DNA of 64,000 nt. It comes from Straminergon stramineum. Taxonomy: Eukaryota > Streptophyta > Bryopsida > Hypnales > Calliergonaceae. Shown here one piece after another: positions 12,960-24,400 of the stretch (position 1 is the first letter of the stretch; each line of letters starts with the position of its first letter). The stretch spans positions 37,515,001 through 37,579,000 of the forward strand of contig OY987265.1 of assembly GCA_963920665.1 (NCBI GenBank), written 5' to 3'. A program made the position numbers and the translations under genes. The notes under the pieces are model-generated. The model was not told the DNA's origin, did not search any database, and was given only the letters and a program-made list of their open reading frames with translations.

Positions 12960-13590
12960 CTTTGACACCAAAAATCCCTAAACCTCACTCCACATCAACA
13001 AGTTTCCAGCCACTCCAAACCCTAAGCCCAAGCACGGAATCCTAACAACGAAACAGAGAAGCTCAGGAACATATGTGAAATAGCCAGCAAGAATGTTCTA
13101 GAGTTTCTCGTGGAGTGCGGTCTACGGTACACTCGGCAGCAGTTGCACGCTACAAAATTTCTGTGGCCAGGCTCGAAGGAACTGATAACTTACCCTACAT
13201 GCGCAACAGAATTGGCAGTCCAGCCGCTTTCTGTCCAAAGGGGGTTTTAGAGGTCGCCGCTAAATGTGGATGAGGCTTCTGTGGATTGGGCGCCATGACC
13301 TAAAAGTAGAAGACTCTGGACGTCGCTCTGGCCACGACAATCATCTGCTCCCTTTTCGCAGGGGATTCTCCGGCGTCCATGTCACTAATGAGGCCAGATA
13401 TTTGTAGAACTCGTTCTGTGGTTTTGCTCGCACCCTGAAGATTTCTGTCCCTCAGGATTGATTCCGCTTTCTGTCTGTTACGGTTTGTGATCATTCCGTA
13501 GTGATGGAGTTTCGAACTTGATTGCGTGGTCTCTCGCGAGATTCCTCTGTTTCAAGTTCGATTCCTGTTGCGGATTGTGACCGTCCCGTG
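12960..13590. promoter_or_regulatory. Divergent intergenic region (protease / rhodanese)
   Basis: 631 bp separate the two start codons, which face away from each other. The DNA is clearly GC-richer than the distant intergenic regions, as is common for shared promoters and 5' UTRs. On the plus side a 5-codon upstream frame begins at 13504 (ATGGAGTTTCGAACTTGA), before the chosen rhodanese ATG at 13591. I cannot assign transcription start sites or specific factor sites. Confidence 0.6.
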
Positions 13591-14439
13591 ATGGAATTGC
13601 AGCAGTTGAGCTCGTTTGGAACTGTTTCTTCAAGCGTTTGTTCTCACGCATTGTTGAGAAGCAATGGCACTCGAATTTCGTCAGGTTTGGAAGGGAAGTT
13701 CTCACATCGCGTGGTTCGCGTGAATGCCGAGTTGGATGAGCAATCTGCGCCCCCGAAGGCACCCACCGCCCGAGACCGAGGCTGGTTTTTCAACAACTTC
13801 GTTGCGACACAGACGATGGACGCGAAGTTGGCGCAATTCCAGAGCGACCTCAAGAGTCGCAACGGCTACATCGGCTCCTGGTTCGAGGATTCCTTCAAGT
13901 ACACCGCCTGGGTTGAGGTTCACCGTGTTTTGACCGAGCGGGGTCTCTCGGACGTGGATTGCCAAGAAACTTTTGACAGAATTTCCTCAGGGAAAGCCAT
14001 TGCTATCGACATTCGGCAAGCGGACGAGTACTCGAAAGTGCATGCGAAAGGTGCAAAGTCCGCGCCTCTCTTTCGATTGATTGAGGGGAATGATACCAAG
14101 TCGAATATGAGGCGATTGGGCTATGCGCTTATCACTGATTTCAGGGGGACGGAGCGGAACCCTGAGTTTATAGCGGAGGCCACTGCGGCCGTGGGAGGGG
14201 ATAAGAGCAAGCAAGTGATTGTGTACTGCTCCATTGGCGGCACTTTGCAAACGTTCGTGGAGAGGAAAGGGCCGAAGGCGAAGAAGTTCAACGACCCGGA
14301 GAGGCTGTTTGGGCGCCAGTCGAGGTCACTCAAGGCTATCTATGAGCTTCAGCAGGCGGGGTTCACAGATGTTGTGCATATGAAAGACGGATTGAATCAG
14401 TGGCTGCACTTGGATCTCCCCACGGGACCCGATGCTTGA
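13591..14439 (+). CDS. Rhodanese-like domain protein, predicted plastid-targeted (STR14-like)
   Basis: A single-exon 282-aa protein. The first ~45 residues are Ser/Arg-rich without acidic residues, as in a chloroplast transit peptide. The rhodanese fold spans about 119-275: AIDIRQADEYSKVHAKGA (136-155) is the usual strand and E-Y-x-x-H-x-x-G-A element, followed by GTERNPEF (186-193), the candidate active-site loop CSIGGT from Cys213, and GRQSRSLKAIYEL before the last helix. The GTExNPEF and GxQSRSL blocks resemble Arabidopsis STR14-type proteins, from memory. The loop CSIGGT lacks the Arg/Lys usual in CxxGxR sulfurtransferases, so sulfur transfer is uncertain. Start: ATG at 13591 is the first ATG of this frame; the frame stays open upstream to a TTG only. 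Confidence 0.88.
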   Translation: MELQQLSSFGTVSSSVCSHALLRSNGTRISSGLEGKFSHRVVRVNAELDEQSAPPKAPTARDRGWFFNNFVATQTMDAKLAQFQSDLKSRNGYIGSWFEDSFKYTAWVEVHRVLTERGLSDVDCQETFDRISSGKAIAIDIRQADEYSKVHAKGAKSAPLFRLIEGNDTKSNMRRLGYALITDFRGTERNPEFIAEATAAVGGDKSKQVIVYCSIGGTLQTFVERKGPKAKKFNDPERLFGRQSRSLKAIYELQQAGFTDVVHMKDGLNQWLHLDLPTGPDA

Positions 14440-14458
14440 ATGTCCTCGGCGGTTCCTT

Positions 14459-14582
14459 TGCATTTGCAACGTCGGTTTTGCGGTTCAGTTGCATCTGCAG
14501 CATTGGCCTTGTGCTTCATTTGCATTTGCAGCGTCGGTCTTGTACTTCATTTGCATTTGCCGCATCTGTATTATGCTTCAGT
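14459..14582 (+). repeat. 31-bp minisatellite, four units
   Basis: Four consecutive 31-bp units starting at 14459, 14490, 14521 and 14552, each opening TGCATYTGCM and ending CTTCATT or TTCAGT. A partial fifth unit begins TACATTTG. It starts 20 bp after the rhodanese stop codon, so it is probably in the 3' UTR. Because 31 is not a multiple of three, all frames stay open and give Cys/Leu/His-rich translations that are not genes. Confidence 0.9.
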
Positions 14583-15176
14583 TACATTTGTTTGTTCGCT
14601 CGAAGACAGAGTGATTGTTTCCACCTCATCGCAGTTGGGATGTAAGTATTTGCGGCTCCAAAGTCAGAGCACAGCGTGTATTCTAATCAAGAGCAGTAAT
14701 AGTTCAGTGGAGATCGAATCCGCTTTGATGTAGTGTGGAGTTTTGATAGTGCGAGTGTCAATACATTCAGTGATGTGTTTGTATTTGTAACATACATCTT
14801 TAGGAAGAGGCGTTGCATGACGTTATGCTCATGAAAGTCTGTTTCAACGAGTGTTGGCACTTGGACCTTCTCGTTGAGTCTGTTGCATTTGCAACATGAG
14901 TTTTGTGATTCATTTACATTTGGATTTGAATCTTTTCATTTGCATTCGTAGTATGGGTCTTGTTGTGGCTCCTAGAGAGATTGATTGCATCCAACTCATC
15001 GCAGGCTGGGGTGTGAGCATTTGTGGTACCGTCTTCAGATTGAGAGCGGCTTGTGTTCTAGTTAAGAGCAGTACTACTTGAGTTTGCTTTGGTATAGTAT
15101 TGAATTTGATAGTTTAAGTGTTGACACATCCTGTGATGTGTTTTGTATTTGTCACTTCTTCAGGAAGAGACTTCGG
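14459..15176 (+). repeat. ~370-bp duplication containing the minisatellite
   Basis: A second, shorter set of 31-bp-type units appears at 14884-14975 (TGCATTTGCAACATGAGTTT). The following ~200 bp (14975-15176) repeats 14610-14810: compare GATGTAAGTATTTGCGGC with GGTGTGAGCATTTGTGGT, TCAAGAGCAGTAATAGTT with TTAAGAGCAGTACTACTT, and CTTTAGGAAGAGGC with CTTCAGGAAGAGAC. This is a diverged tandem duplication of about 370 bp with the minisatellite nested in each half. Confidence 0.75.
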
Positions 15177-15179
15177 ATC

Positions 15180-16337
15180 TCTCGTTACAGAGTTGTTGGT
15201 CTTCATCAAATTCAAGCCGTGGCATTGATACTGGTGTCGCATGTTAGAAGTGTTTTTTATTGACACAGATCAACAGTTGCTACTAAGTTTGGAAAGAGCT
15301 TGAATGTGGGGCGTCATTCATGTGTCGTTTTGTATCAACCCATATATTAGAAGCATTTTGTCTGTTTGAATGCATGAGATGTTTGATTCTCAACTCTTGT
15401 AGAATATTCCACAAGGTACATCACATTCAACAGAGGGTACTTGGAAAACTGCAACAGTTCCGCTGAGAATCAAATTTTTTAGTATTACTTATTGGATAAA
15501 TATTAAAAAATCATACTTTCTGTTACTGCATTTAAACCAATCGTGCACAGTTTCCTCACAAAGAGCTTCCTTACATTGTTTGTAGTGGCTCGGAACACCC
15601 AGAAATTTGGTTGAGCTCAATTACTATTATCTTCAACTCACTTCCACACGATACATGTTTACAAGAACCAGCACAGTGATTCAACTTCAAGTATATGCTG
15701 AGATGGAGTGAACGTAAGATAGTGAAACGACCACAGTCGATAATTTTGAGAATTGAAAACTCTATAAACCATGAGGTGTGCTGCATCCATGACGTGCGAC
15801 GGTAACGGCCAAGCTTCACAATACAACCTCAACAAACTGGTGCTAACTAGATCTTTGCAAGCCTACAAATAGAAGCGCAAGGAAAAATTGAACGAGAAAA
15901 AAAAGCCAGCGTCGTCACGGCCTACCAGTGGGCTGCCTCGGACATTTAGATCCCCGTAGCAACAGGATCCCCCTGCCTACAACATCTGAAAATTGTGTTT
16001 CGCCCCAAATCTCGCCGGTCATGTGGCTCAGGAATCCTCTCCAGAGGGTTGCTCACCTAGAATTCAATCTGTGATATCCTTCCTACTGCGTGAAAGTCAG
16101 TAGTGCTTTGAAACAATAGATCGGAAACTGATCCTGTGCTTAGCCATGAACTGAACGTGGTGTCATCGCTACCGTGCCTAAACCCTTTTAAAAAAAACTA
16201 ACATTGGGCACTTGAAGGTCGCAACACCTGATTTGCGTGGGAATCCTCTTTGCTAACAAGAATGTTAATAATCAGAACATTCTAATAATACAGAATATTC
16301 TCAGCACTTAAAAGTATCGCAATTAGTTGTGGATTCC
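15180..16337. other. Intergenic between convergent rhodanese and DUF1218 genes
   Basis: No coding frame is supported. Both neighbours point into this stretch, so it should contain two 3' UTRs. I see no repeat copies recognised elsewhere in the window. Confidence 0.5.
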
Positions 16338-18621
16338 TCAATTGTATGCCGTCATGCCAACATGAGGGCCGTCATGTGCAAGGTAAGGATCAGAATCAGG
16401 TCCCATTTCACCCCGGTATGAATTCCATTGGTGTTCTTTGCTCTCAGCCCCAGCTTGCAGGAAATAGTATCCAAGGCTCAAAAGCATCGTCAAAAAGGCG
16501 AAGGCAGCTCCTACAGCAAAAATAAGTTTCTTCGCATGCGCGCAGTTCACTTCATCCTGACTTGTAACTCCTTCGTCCACTTGTCCTATGGATCGAATGT
16601 TGTTCAAAATCGCACCCGAAAGTAAAAATATTTCTGCAATGACGAACGTAAACCTGAAACAACCAAGTCAATGTCAAACATATGTCCACACGAGCTTGTT
16701 TATTTCAAGTCCTATAGACAGGGAAGCTGGCATTATTGGTCATTTGGGCACATAGAGGTTAAGCCACCCTTATTTATTCCTCAAATAATATAACTCATTA
16801 ACTGGAATCATTTCGTAGACATGTACAGTGAACAGTATTTGAATATCCACTAGGACTTACCAGGAAGTTACAAGGGTGCAAATTGAAAGAATGCGTCCAG
16901 AACCCGGGTTGTAATTGGCGCTTCCAAAACAGAAGCAACTCGTGACGGCAGTGATCAACACTTGACCAAGAAGAAGGAAGACAAAAGCTGTTGCCGCTAG
17001 CCCGGTAGCAATGTCTTTCGTGTACCCACAGGTGAGATATCCCGGTTCAGAATAAGTTGGCACTGCCTGCAGAAAACATACATAAAAGAATGAATATCAG
17101 CATATGCACGCTAATCACCTTCTATACTTCTACAATCACATTGCTAAAACAGTCCCCAAACTGCTCCAGAGTCTTTGCCTCTCAATTCCTTCACCTACCA
17201 ATCACTGGCAAGAAACGCAAATTCAAGCTAAAATATCTTGGCTGTTTGTGCAACTCAAAAGAGCCAGTTTCTGCAAAGGTAGCTACCAAGCGTGGGATAC
17301 GGATAGCACGGTTATATTTCATGATCTTCTCATTCTTTAGCGTTATGGTGTCCTATTAGACCCTCGACGGAGCATGATTGAACAACCATTCATATTATGT
17401 GCAGTATGTCCAGTAACGTGAAAGTACACCCTGTTGTGGAAATAAGATGCAAGTTCTCGTCATCAGACTATTTTCACGTTACCTAGTCCAAAACTGTTGC
17501 GTAACAATCAGTACTACTAACATTGGTGGGAGCCCCTGCGATACTAGGGTACCAGGAAGATAACGACACTGCGTCTCGAAATGTGCAGACCCGAGCCATT
17601 ACAGCCAAATGAACTATCAATCACAGCTTTTCTACAACGTCAATAGCTAGAAGCACTGATGATCAAAGCACCGTTTCTTGCATTCTTACTACGCTGACAA
17701 TTTGACTTTCAAATGCAATTAGTCGAGTCGAGAAATTGAGATATTACATATAGCTGCATTGATGTTTCATTTTCTTAAAGTACACTTACACCTCTCTAAC
17801 ATGACCTTCTCCGATATCAAATCCTCTGTTCTCTCACTAAACCCTAAGTATTGGATGTCCCCAGTTCAAATCTCACTCCCAGTTCTATTCAAGTGCAACA
17901 ATAAGGAGTGAAAAACGGAAATCAGACCACTACTGCACTTCTTGAACATCACTTCTACATAAAACACTCTTGATTAACAAATTTTCAAATAACTCCATGT
18001 ACTCACACATTCTAGCAGTGACATTTAATACGTCTCGATGTAAACGGAAATCACGCTACTCTGCCACCGAGGGATTCATTCTTGGAGAGCAAGTGACGCA
18101 GAGTGGGATCAAAGACCCGCCGCTATCTGAAATTCTTAAAAGAAATGCGGCGAGCGAGACGAACCATCCAGACGAGAAAATAATGCAAGGAAGAAGAACA
18201 AGAACTCAGACCTTACTGCGCTTGGCCATGCAGAAAGGGAATTCAGACCATTCTTGCACTTCTTTCATGTCACTCCTACAAACAACGCTCTTGATTGTCA
18301 CAATGCCAAATAACTCCATGTACTCACACACATTCTGGGCACCTAGGCTGTATATGGAAATATAGCTACTCCGTCACCGAAGGACCCGTTCTCGGGAAGC
18401 AAGTGACCCAGACTGGGATCCGCTAGCTGAAATTCTTACTCCGAACGAAATACGGCGAGAGAGACGAAGAATTCAGAAGCGAAAAAAATGCAAGGAAAAA
18501 CAAGAACAAGAACAAGAACGCAGACCTTACTGCGCTTAGCCATGGCGCCCAAGGCGAGACCAAAGGCCAAGAGGTCGCACAAGAAGGCGACCACCAATAC
18601 GGGCATTGACACCCTCGCCAT
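16338..18621 (-). CDS. DUF1218 family four-TM membrane protein
   Basis: Three exons, 18526-18621, 16861-17066 and 16338-16653, join in frame to 205 aa. The N-terminus (residues 6-26, MPVLVVAFLCDLLAFGLAL) is the hydrophobic first segment typical of plant DUF1218 proteins. It is followed by a conserved Cys (YLTCGY, Cys45), TM2 about 52-74, CFCFG (76-80), TM3 about 91-113 running into FTFVIAEIFLLSGA, and TM4 about 139-162. The acidic, Tyr/His-rich tail ends AYN. Family members are endomembrane or plasma-membrane proteins; some Arabidopsis members affect lignin (MWL1/2) or leaf symmetry (DESIGUAL1). The role here is unknown. Start: first ATG directly before the hydrophobic segment. The first intron (1459 bp) is long and holds a tandem duplication that repeats the first splice donor. 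Confidence 0.9.
16693..16762 (-). mobile_element. Family 5 repeat fragment in DUF1218 intron 2
   Basis: On the minus strand this reads TTAACCTCTATGTGCCCAAA, then a block ending in GACTTGAAATAAACAAG. It matches the first ~70 bp of the copy at 10226 closely. Only the left end is kept, in an intron of 207 bp. Confidence 0.7.
17920..18560. repeat. ~320-bp tandem duplication including the DUF1218 exon-1 end
   Basis: Copy A spans about 17920-18240 and copy B about 18241-18560. Paired landmarks are AATCAGACCACTACTGCACT / ATTCAGACCATTCTTGCACT, AATAACTCCATGTACTCACA in both, AGCAAGTGACGCAGAGTGGG / AGCAAGTGACCCAGACTGGG, CTGAAATTCTTA in both, and CAGACCTTACTGCGCTTRGC in both. Copy B contains the real 3' end of exon 1 and its donor; copy A carries a second version of that junction inside intron 1. 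Confidence 0.85.
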
Positions 18622-19062
18622 AGAGCACCCCCGTCTTCGATTCTCACCGAACTCTCCACCCACCCACTTCGCCTCTTTTCGGGCTCTCACACTCTAACAA
18701 AACCCCATCGACCAAAAATGCCTGGCAGGCAATGCATCAACAGAATCAATTCCAACTACAGATTTCGGAGTGAAACCGCATCGGAATAATCATAAGCATT
18801 TTCGCAACCCCGAAACTCAAGTGCCGACGCGGAATAAAACAGATTCCGGGAGCACTGAAGCCTCTTCACTGTTGTGTTCTCTCCCGCCCCGCCGTCAGCG
18901 CGGGCCATTATTGTGATGGCTCATCCGCCAATTTGGATTATTTCTGTTAATTATAACATTCATCCATGCACCAGATCTGATCATACCGCCCGACACTCCG
19001 GACACACCGACACGCGGTGATGGACGCTGGTAGAAAAATTTAAAAGAAGTGTGCCCTATACC

Positions 19063-19135
19063 CGCCGACCGTGGGACTCGAACCCACGACCACGTGGTTA
19101 AAAGCCACGCGCTCTACCAACTGAGCTAGGTCGGC
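19063..19135 (-). tRNA. tRNA-Lys (anticodon UUU)
   Basis: Read on the minus strand, 73 nt fold as a complete cloverleaf: acceptor GCCGACC/GGTCGGC, D stem GCTC/GAGC, anticodon stem CGTGG/CCACG with loop CTTTTAA (anticodon TTT), 5-nt variable region, T stem GTGGG/CCCAC with TTCGAGT loop, and discriminator G. No intron, and CCA is not encoded, as expected for a eukaryotic nuclear gene. T-runs about 18 and 24 bases downstream can serve as the Pol III stop. Confidence 0.97.
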
Positions 19136-19140
19136 AATAC

Positions 19141-21226
19141 AAACTTCAGACCCATCCTGAGACAGTTGTTACCAAATATTTAAGAAACTTTAATAAGCTA
19201 AATTTCTTCTGGACAAATATTTATATCAGAACACGCAACAGAACTAGAGCATAAATTGAGACAAGCCAGTGGTTGTAGTAGCATTCAGTATATTTATTTT
19301 TTGAGTTTTGTCGGCTATTTTCCTGTAATTCCCATCTTGAACCAGTTTTTCAAGTATTGAGTCTGATTTTTTTTTCTATATATTTTTTTATCCGAAGGAA
19401 AAATTCATAGATTTCTTTGTTGGGATTTTTTTCAATGTTTTCAAATAGCAACTAGGTAGTTTCTGAATTGCACCAGCTAACAATGAACTAACATGTGATT
19501 CTCCATGAACATTGGGTTGTACGCTTGGTATTCCTTGTGTTCTATCATTCCCTGTAATCTACTATGAGTTAACCCTGAAAAGTTATTTAATATTTTGCTA
19601 AATTGTATGTGCCAAAATATGACACTCAAGGGTTGTAAAGAGGGCTTTAAATGAATCAGAGCTCTAAAAAGTACGGTAAACTCCAATGTTATTGAAGATC
19701 TAGTATCCATACCTTAAGTTAGGCCGTTTGTTTTGTTTTGTTTGTTATGTTGAGATCTCATAGATTGTGCATCCCCTAGTCGCATTCTTGGTATTGTTGT
19801 AAAGCCCTCGGTGAGGAGGGGTGCACACACTTAGTTTCACAACATTTCAGCCTACGGTTTGAAAGTTATTGAATTTTGAAGTTTTTATGGATAAATTTTT
19901 TTTGAAAATACTTTTACTTTGATTTTGACTATGGCAATAGCACACGGCACACTACTAGATGAAAATCGTAAAACATTCCGGGCCAACAATTGCTTCTCAA
20001 ACTTCTCCAATTCCTAGCTTGAAAGGCCTTTTATGAATGTATTAATTTCCTAAAAAGAGGTTGTGCATATGTAGCATTTGCTCACTTTTGAAGAGAGGGC
20101 ATTACAATTTCTATTGGAATTTGTTATTTGACAATCATGATAAACTTTGGAAATTTGGAATTCAAATTTAGAATCAGAGGTCCCAAGTTAGCTACAAGAG
20201 AAGTGAAGAACACATGTAGGAGAGGTGAAGAATTGTCAAAACACTAACTAACCACAAAATAGAGGTAATTTTTTCACATTTATCTTTGGCTAGGAGAAGA
20301 AAGATCTTGCCTTTTCAAATAAGGTCCTACTCAAACTTCCTCCCATGGAGCTTCTATCAAAATATAGCCTCCTCAAATATGACCATCAATATCTACCACT
20401 TTAGTGTTCATTGGCTCCTCATGGAAAATGCTTCATATTCATGAGGCACCCATTGGAGATTGACTTCATATGTGATTTTTTCACTCAACGTTGAAACGTA
20501 GGTGAAGCTTTTATTGATCCTTGGATGACTTTCAGGAGTTCTTTTGGACTAGAGAAGATAATTCTTCATCCAAGGGGACGTTATTGGGAATTCCCTCATT
20601 TCAGTGTATTGTTGACTTTCCTACAAGAGAAAATGTTTACTTTACAAATGACCTTGTAGTATATTTTGGCAACTTCTAGCTCCTTGTTCTTGATCTAAGT
20701 TTTAGCTATAACTAGTCAAGTCACCCCATTTCTCTATAAAGCTATTTGTACATCATGTAGTTTGGTAAACAACATAAATTTAGTATAAAAAGACTAATTC
20801 ATTTCAACCAATATAAAATTAATACAAATTAAAACATTGTACATTCTTACAAATTCAAAAATATAATATAATTGATTTGATTATTTCTAAATTTCCAAAT
20901 TGGATTATTTCACATTCCAAAAAGATTGGAATATAGATGTACAACTGAATTTTTTTTAATCTATTACTTTATCAATTATAATTTTACAATATTAGAAGCT
21001 TAGAAATTAGAAGTTCAAAAATTTCAAAATCCATAAATTTATAAGTTTTGAGATTTCAAAACTTGAAGATTTAAAATCTTCAATATTTTTAAATTCCATA
21101 ATTACTTAAAACATCAACAAAGGAAGCAATAATAAGTATCCTACTTTTGCCACAACAATAATTCTTATACCCACAAAAGATATGCCATTTTATGGGGCCT
21201 TTCCACTTTGAGATGATCCTTGATAT
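19141..21226. other. AT-rich intergenic
   Basis: No gene supported. The stretch about 20500-20720 is a diverged relative of 38950-39200 and 46500-46650: all carry a GTATTGTTGACTTT-like block followed by a lysine-codon-rich AAGAAGATGCTTA-like block and a CCTTGTAGTATA-like block. This is an old dispersed repeat. Confidence 0.45.
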
Positions 21227-21484
21227 AACTACACTAAATAGTGAAATTAGGTTGCCTCACACTAATTTCTCAACATTTAACACTATATAATATTTACTAT
21301 TATTCTATACAAATGCACTACTTTTGTATTAGGTATTGTTGTAATTCAGACTTATGAACCTTCATGTGTACAAATGAAAATATATGTAGAAGTTTTTTTT
21401 TACTTTCATCGCTTGTAAAGTAACTTTCTTGGGGTAAGGCAACCTAATTGTTAAGGCAATCTAATTTCACTATTTAGTGTAGTT
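21227..21484. mobile_element. MITE-like element with ~24-bp terminal inverted repeats
   Basis: 258 bp. The left end AACTACACTAAATAGTGAAA (continuing TTAG) is matched inverted by CTAATTTCACTATTTAGTGT (continuing AGTT) at the right end. The inner GGTTGCCT at 21250 pairs with AGGCAACC at 21437 and AGGCAATC at 21454. No coding frame. Flanking target duplication is not obvious beyond TA-rich sequence. Confidence 0.75.
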
Positions 21485-24400
21485 GTTTAGTCAAATATAA
21501 AATACTTGATAGAAAAAAATTATTTCATTTTAAAATTAAAGAACATATCATATCCACAAATACTAATTATGAAAAAAAATTAGAATATCAAAATTTAAGA
21601 ATTTGCAAACTACAATTCTTTAAATTTATTGATGTAGAATTTAACAAATTAGAATTTTATATATAATTCAACTAAAAATCTTCAGGTTATTGATCATTAG
21701 TTTAGTTGATTTTTTCTTCTGTCTTTTAGAATTTTATTTGACAAAAATAGGGTCTATTTTGTGGCCATGGTATTGGTTCATGGCTACAACAAAAATAATG
21801 GAATGAAGCTGCAAAGAAAATAACTAAATGAAGCTACAACAAAATAATGGAATTTCTTAGTCACATGACTCCACATGAATCAAAATAGAATTCAATGTAG
21901 TACATGGTATTGAAAAGTTTTTTAAAGAACCAATGGGAACTTTTTAGATATATTTGATTTTCCCCCAAAAGGCAAAAAAATGGAAATAAAAAAAATTGAA
22001 AGGATTTTAAGGTCACACATACTTTCGACCTAAAGGTCATCATTGAATAAACAAATTCATAAATTATACTCCAAAGTACAGATTTTAAACTAGTGCTAGG
22101 TTGCTCTCCTATTTGGGAGTTGGGAGACCTTAGCAATAGAATTTTCACATGGATATTGGAGCTTGAAAAGCATTGGATTTACTTGGAAATCAATTTTTTC
22201 GTTGACACTCTTTGGCTATTCTTTTGTAATTCTACTTGAAACATAGAACATATTTCCTAAAATATTGAAAATCTATTTTGAAAAATGAATTTGTAACTAT
22301 GGAGTAGTGATTTTCAAATTTAAAATGATATAGTAAAAAAATATACCATGATTTTCAATACTATAATACATACCAACCTATGGAAATATCTTCAAATTTT
22401 TTGAGCATGTATTTCACTCAATATGAATTGTTTCACTCTTTCTTCATAAATTCATGGCAAGTTTAAATTTTTTTCAAGAAATACTGAAATTTTACAACTA
22501 ATTAAAGGCAAGTATTACATCTCCTCAATTGAAATATTGGGACTTTGGAGGTGTATGTTGAGCACCATTGAGTGCTATATTCTATATTTGTCATTACATA
22601 ATCCCAAGGATCTTGGACCCTACTATTGCATAGGTTCTTTCAACTCTCATATATTTTTTAATACAAATTTGGATATAATTTTTTGTGACCTTCATTTCAA
22701 AATTTAATTAAACCCCAAAGGTTCCCACTAATTCCTTTAAGAAACTTTGAACTCTCACACTTGAAAAGACTTTGAATTCTTTGTAGATCCAAACACATAA
22801 TTGCAAAGTAAACCCTTTCAACTCTTATATTTTTTTCAATTCCAAATTCTTCTTGGCCTTTGTTTCAAAATTAATTGAACCTCGACACTCCACCCCGGAA
22901 GTTGTGACGAAAAATAGTAGAGCCTTATTTTTTTAAATCATGATTTTTAAACCACTATTCATCCTTTCTAATTCCTACACTCAAACTCATTTGAAATTCT
23001 ATTACTAGTACAAATCCACATTAAAAAATGTATTTTTTGAAATGTTTTATGCTAAATCTATATTATTTAAAACGCAAATTGTGTAAAAAAATAATATAGA
23101 TTTAGCACAAAAACATTTCAAAACATGGATTTTTTAGCATACATACATTATATTCTTATTTTTATTTAATAATAGAATAAATTATTTATACAATTCTTAA
23201 GAAGCGGTTATACACCACTCCATAAAGTTTGATGAAGAATAATATCTACAATCTCAATTTAATAGCAATTAGAGCTTATGAAAATGAAAGTTATTAGATC
23301 AAGTGTAATGGAGTCATTAGATGTCTTTGTTGAGCATTGATGGATGGAGTTTTGAAAGTGTTGGCATAGGGACAACCAAATTCCTATTTTGGGAACAAGA
23401 TCGAGTTTAGGATTCAAATGGTATTAGATGCTCATAATTTACAACTTCTAGGTGACATGGCCAAGAATTTTTTTATTGTGAATTTCCACATTTGAATCTA
23501 GAGGTAACACATGGAACAAACGCGGGATCATATAGAACAAACACGGCAACATATTTGAACAAACATGGCAATTAATGGTGGTTGGGTACTAACACGTGGT
23601 AGTTGAGGACTAATACGTTGCAATACAATGACAATGGATGGTGCTTCACAACAAATGTGTGGTAGATAGGCAATGGCATAAATGAAAGGTCCTTAGGCGG
23701 CAATGGGTAGTGGTGTTTGAATTTGAATGGTTGGTGGATGGGCAAAAATTAAAGTGGTGGTCCTTTCACGTAAATATGTGGCGATCGTACGTCGATTTGT
23801 AGTGGGTTGGGTGATAGCGTGAATGGATGGTGCTAGTGCTTAGGCCTGTGCTTAGGTGACAAGTGGTGGTGGTGCTTAGCAACCACGCAATGTCACCATC
23901 TCTTGAAACCTATTTGTCGCACACATGTAGCAATTTAGTGGCCCCCTTCGTGGTCATACTTATTTACATTATACTTTACTAGGAGTTCATTGCTTTCTAT
24001 GCTACCATTGACATTCAAAGATTTTTAGGTACCGTTTTCAAGTGCAAAGACATTGACGATGGGAATGTTGGATCAATATTCTATAGAAATTCCTAGTGTT
24101 TTAGAAAAATTAAAATCTTGTTCAAACATCAATCTATCAATATATTGTAGGATTCAAACATATACTATAATTTTGGCTAAAGGCCAACCTTCACTTGGTG
24201 AATGGTGCACACAACAAAGTGAAGTATGAGATTCAAATGAGAAAAGAAGAATTTTACACAAGACAATGTGTATCAAGGATCTACGTAAGACAAATCAAAT
24301 ATAAGTCTTTATCAAATACTAATCATATGCATTGCGTGAGGCACACGGTTCGTGCACATTTTCAAGTTTGTCCAATGCAAATATGTATCAATACCTGCAA

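Noticed and set aside
14400..15263. Several Cys/Leu-rich open frames after the rhodanese gene
   Set aside because: They are translations of the 31-bp minisatellite, whose length keeps all frames open.
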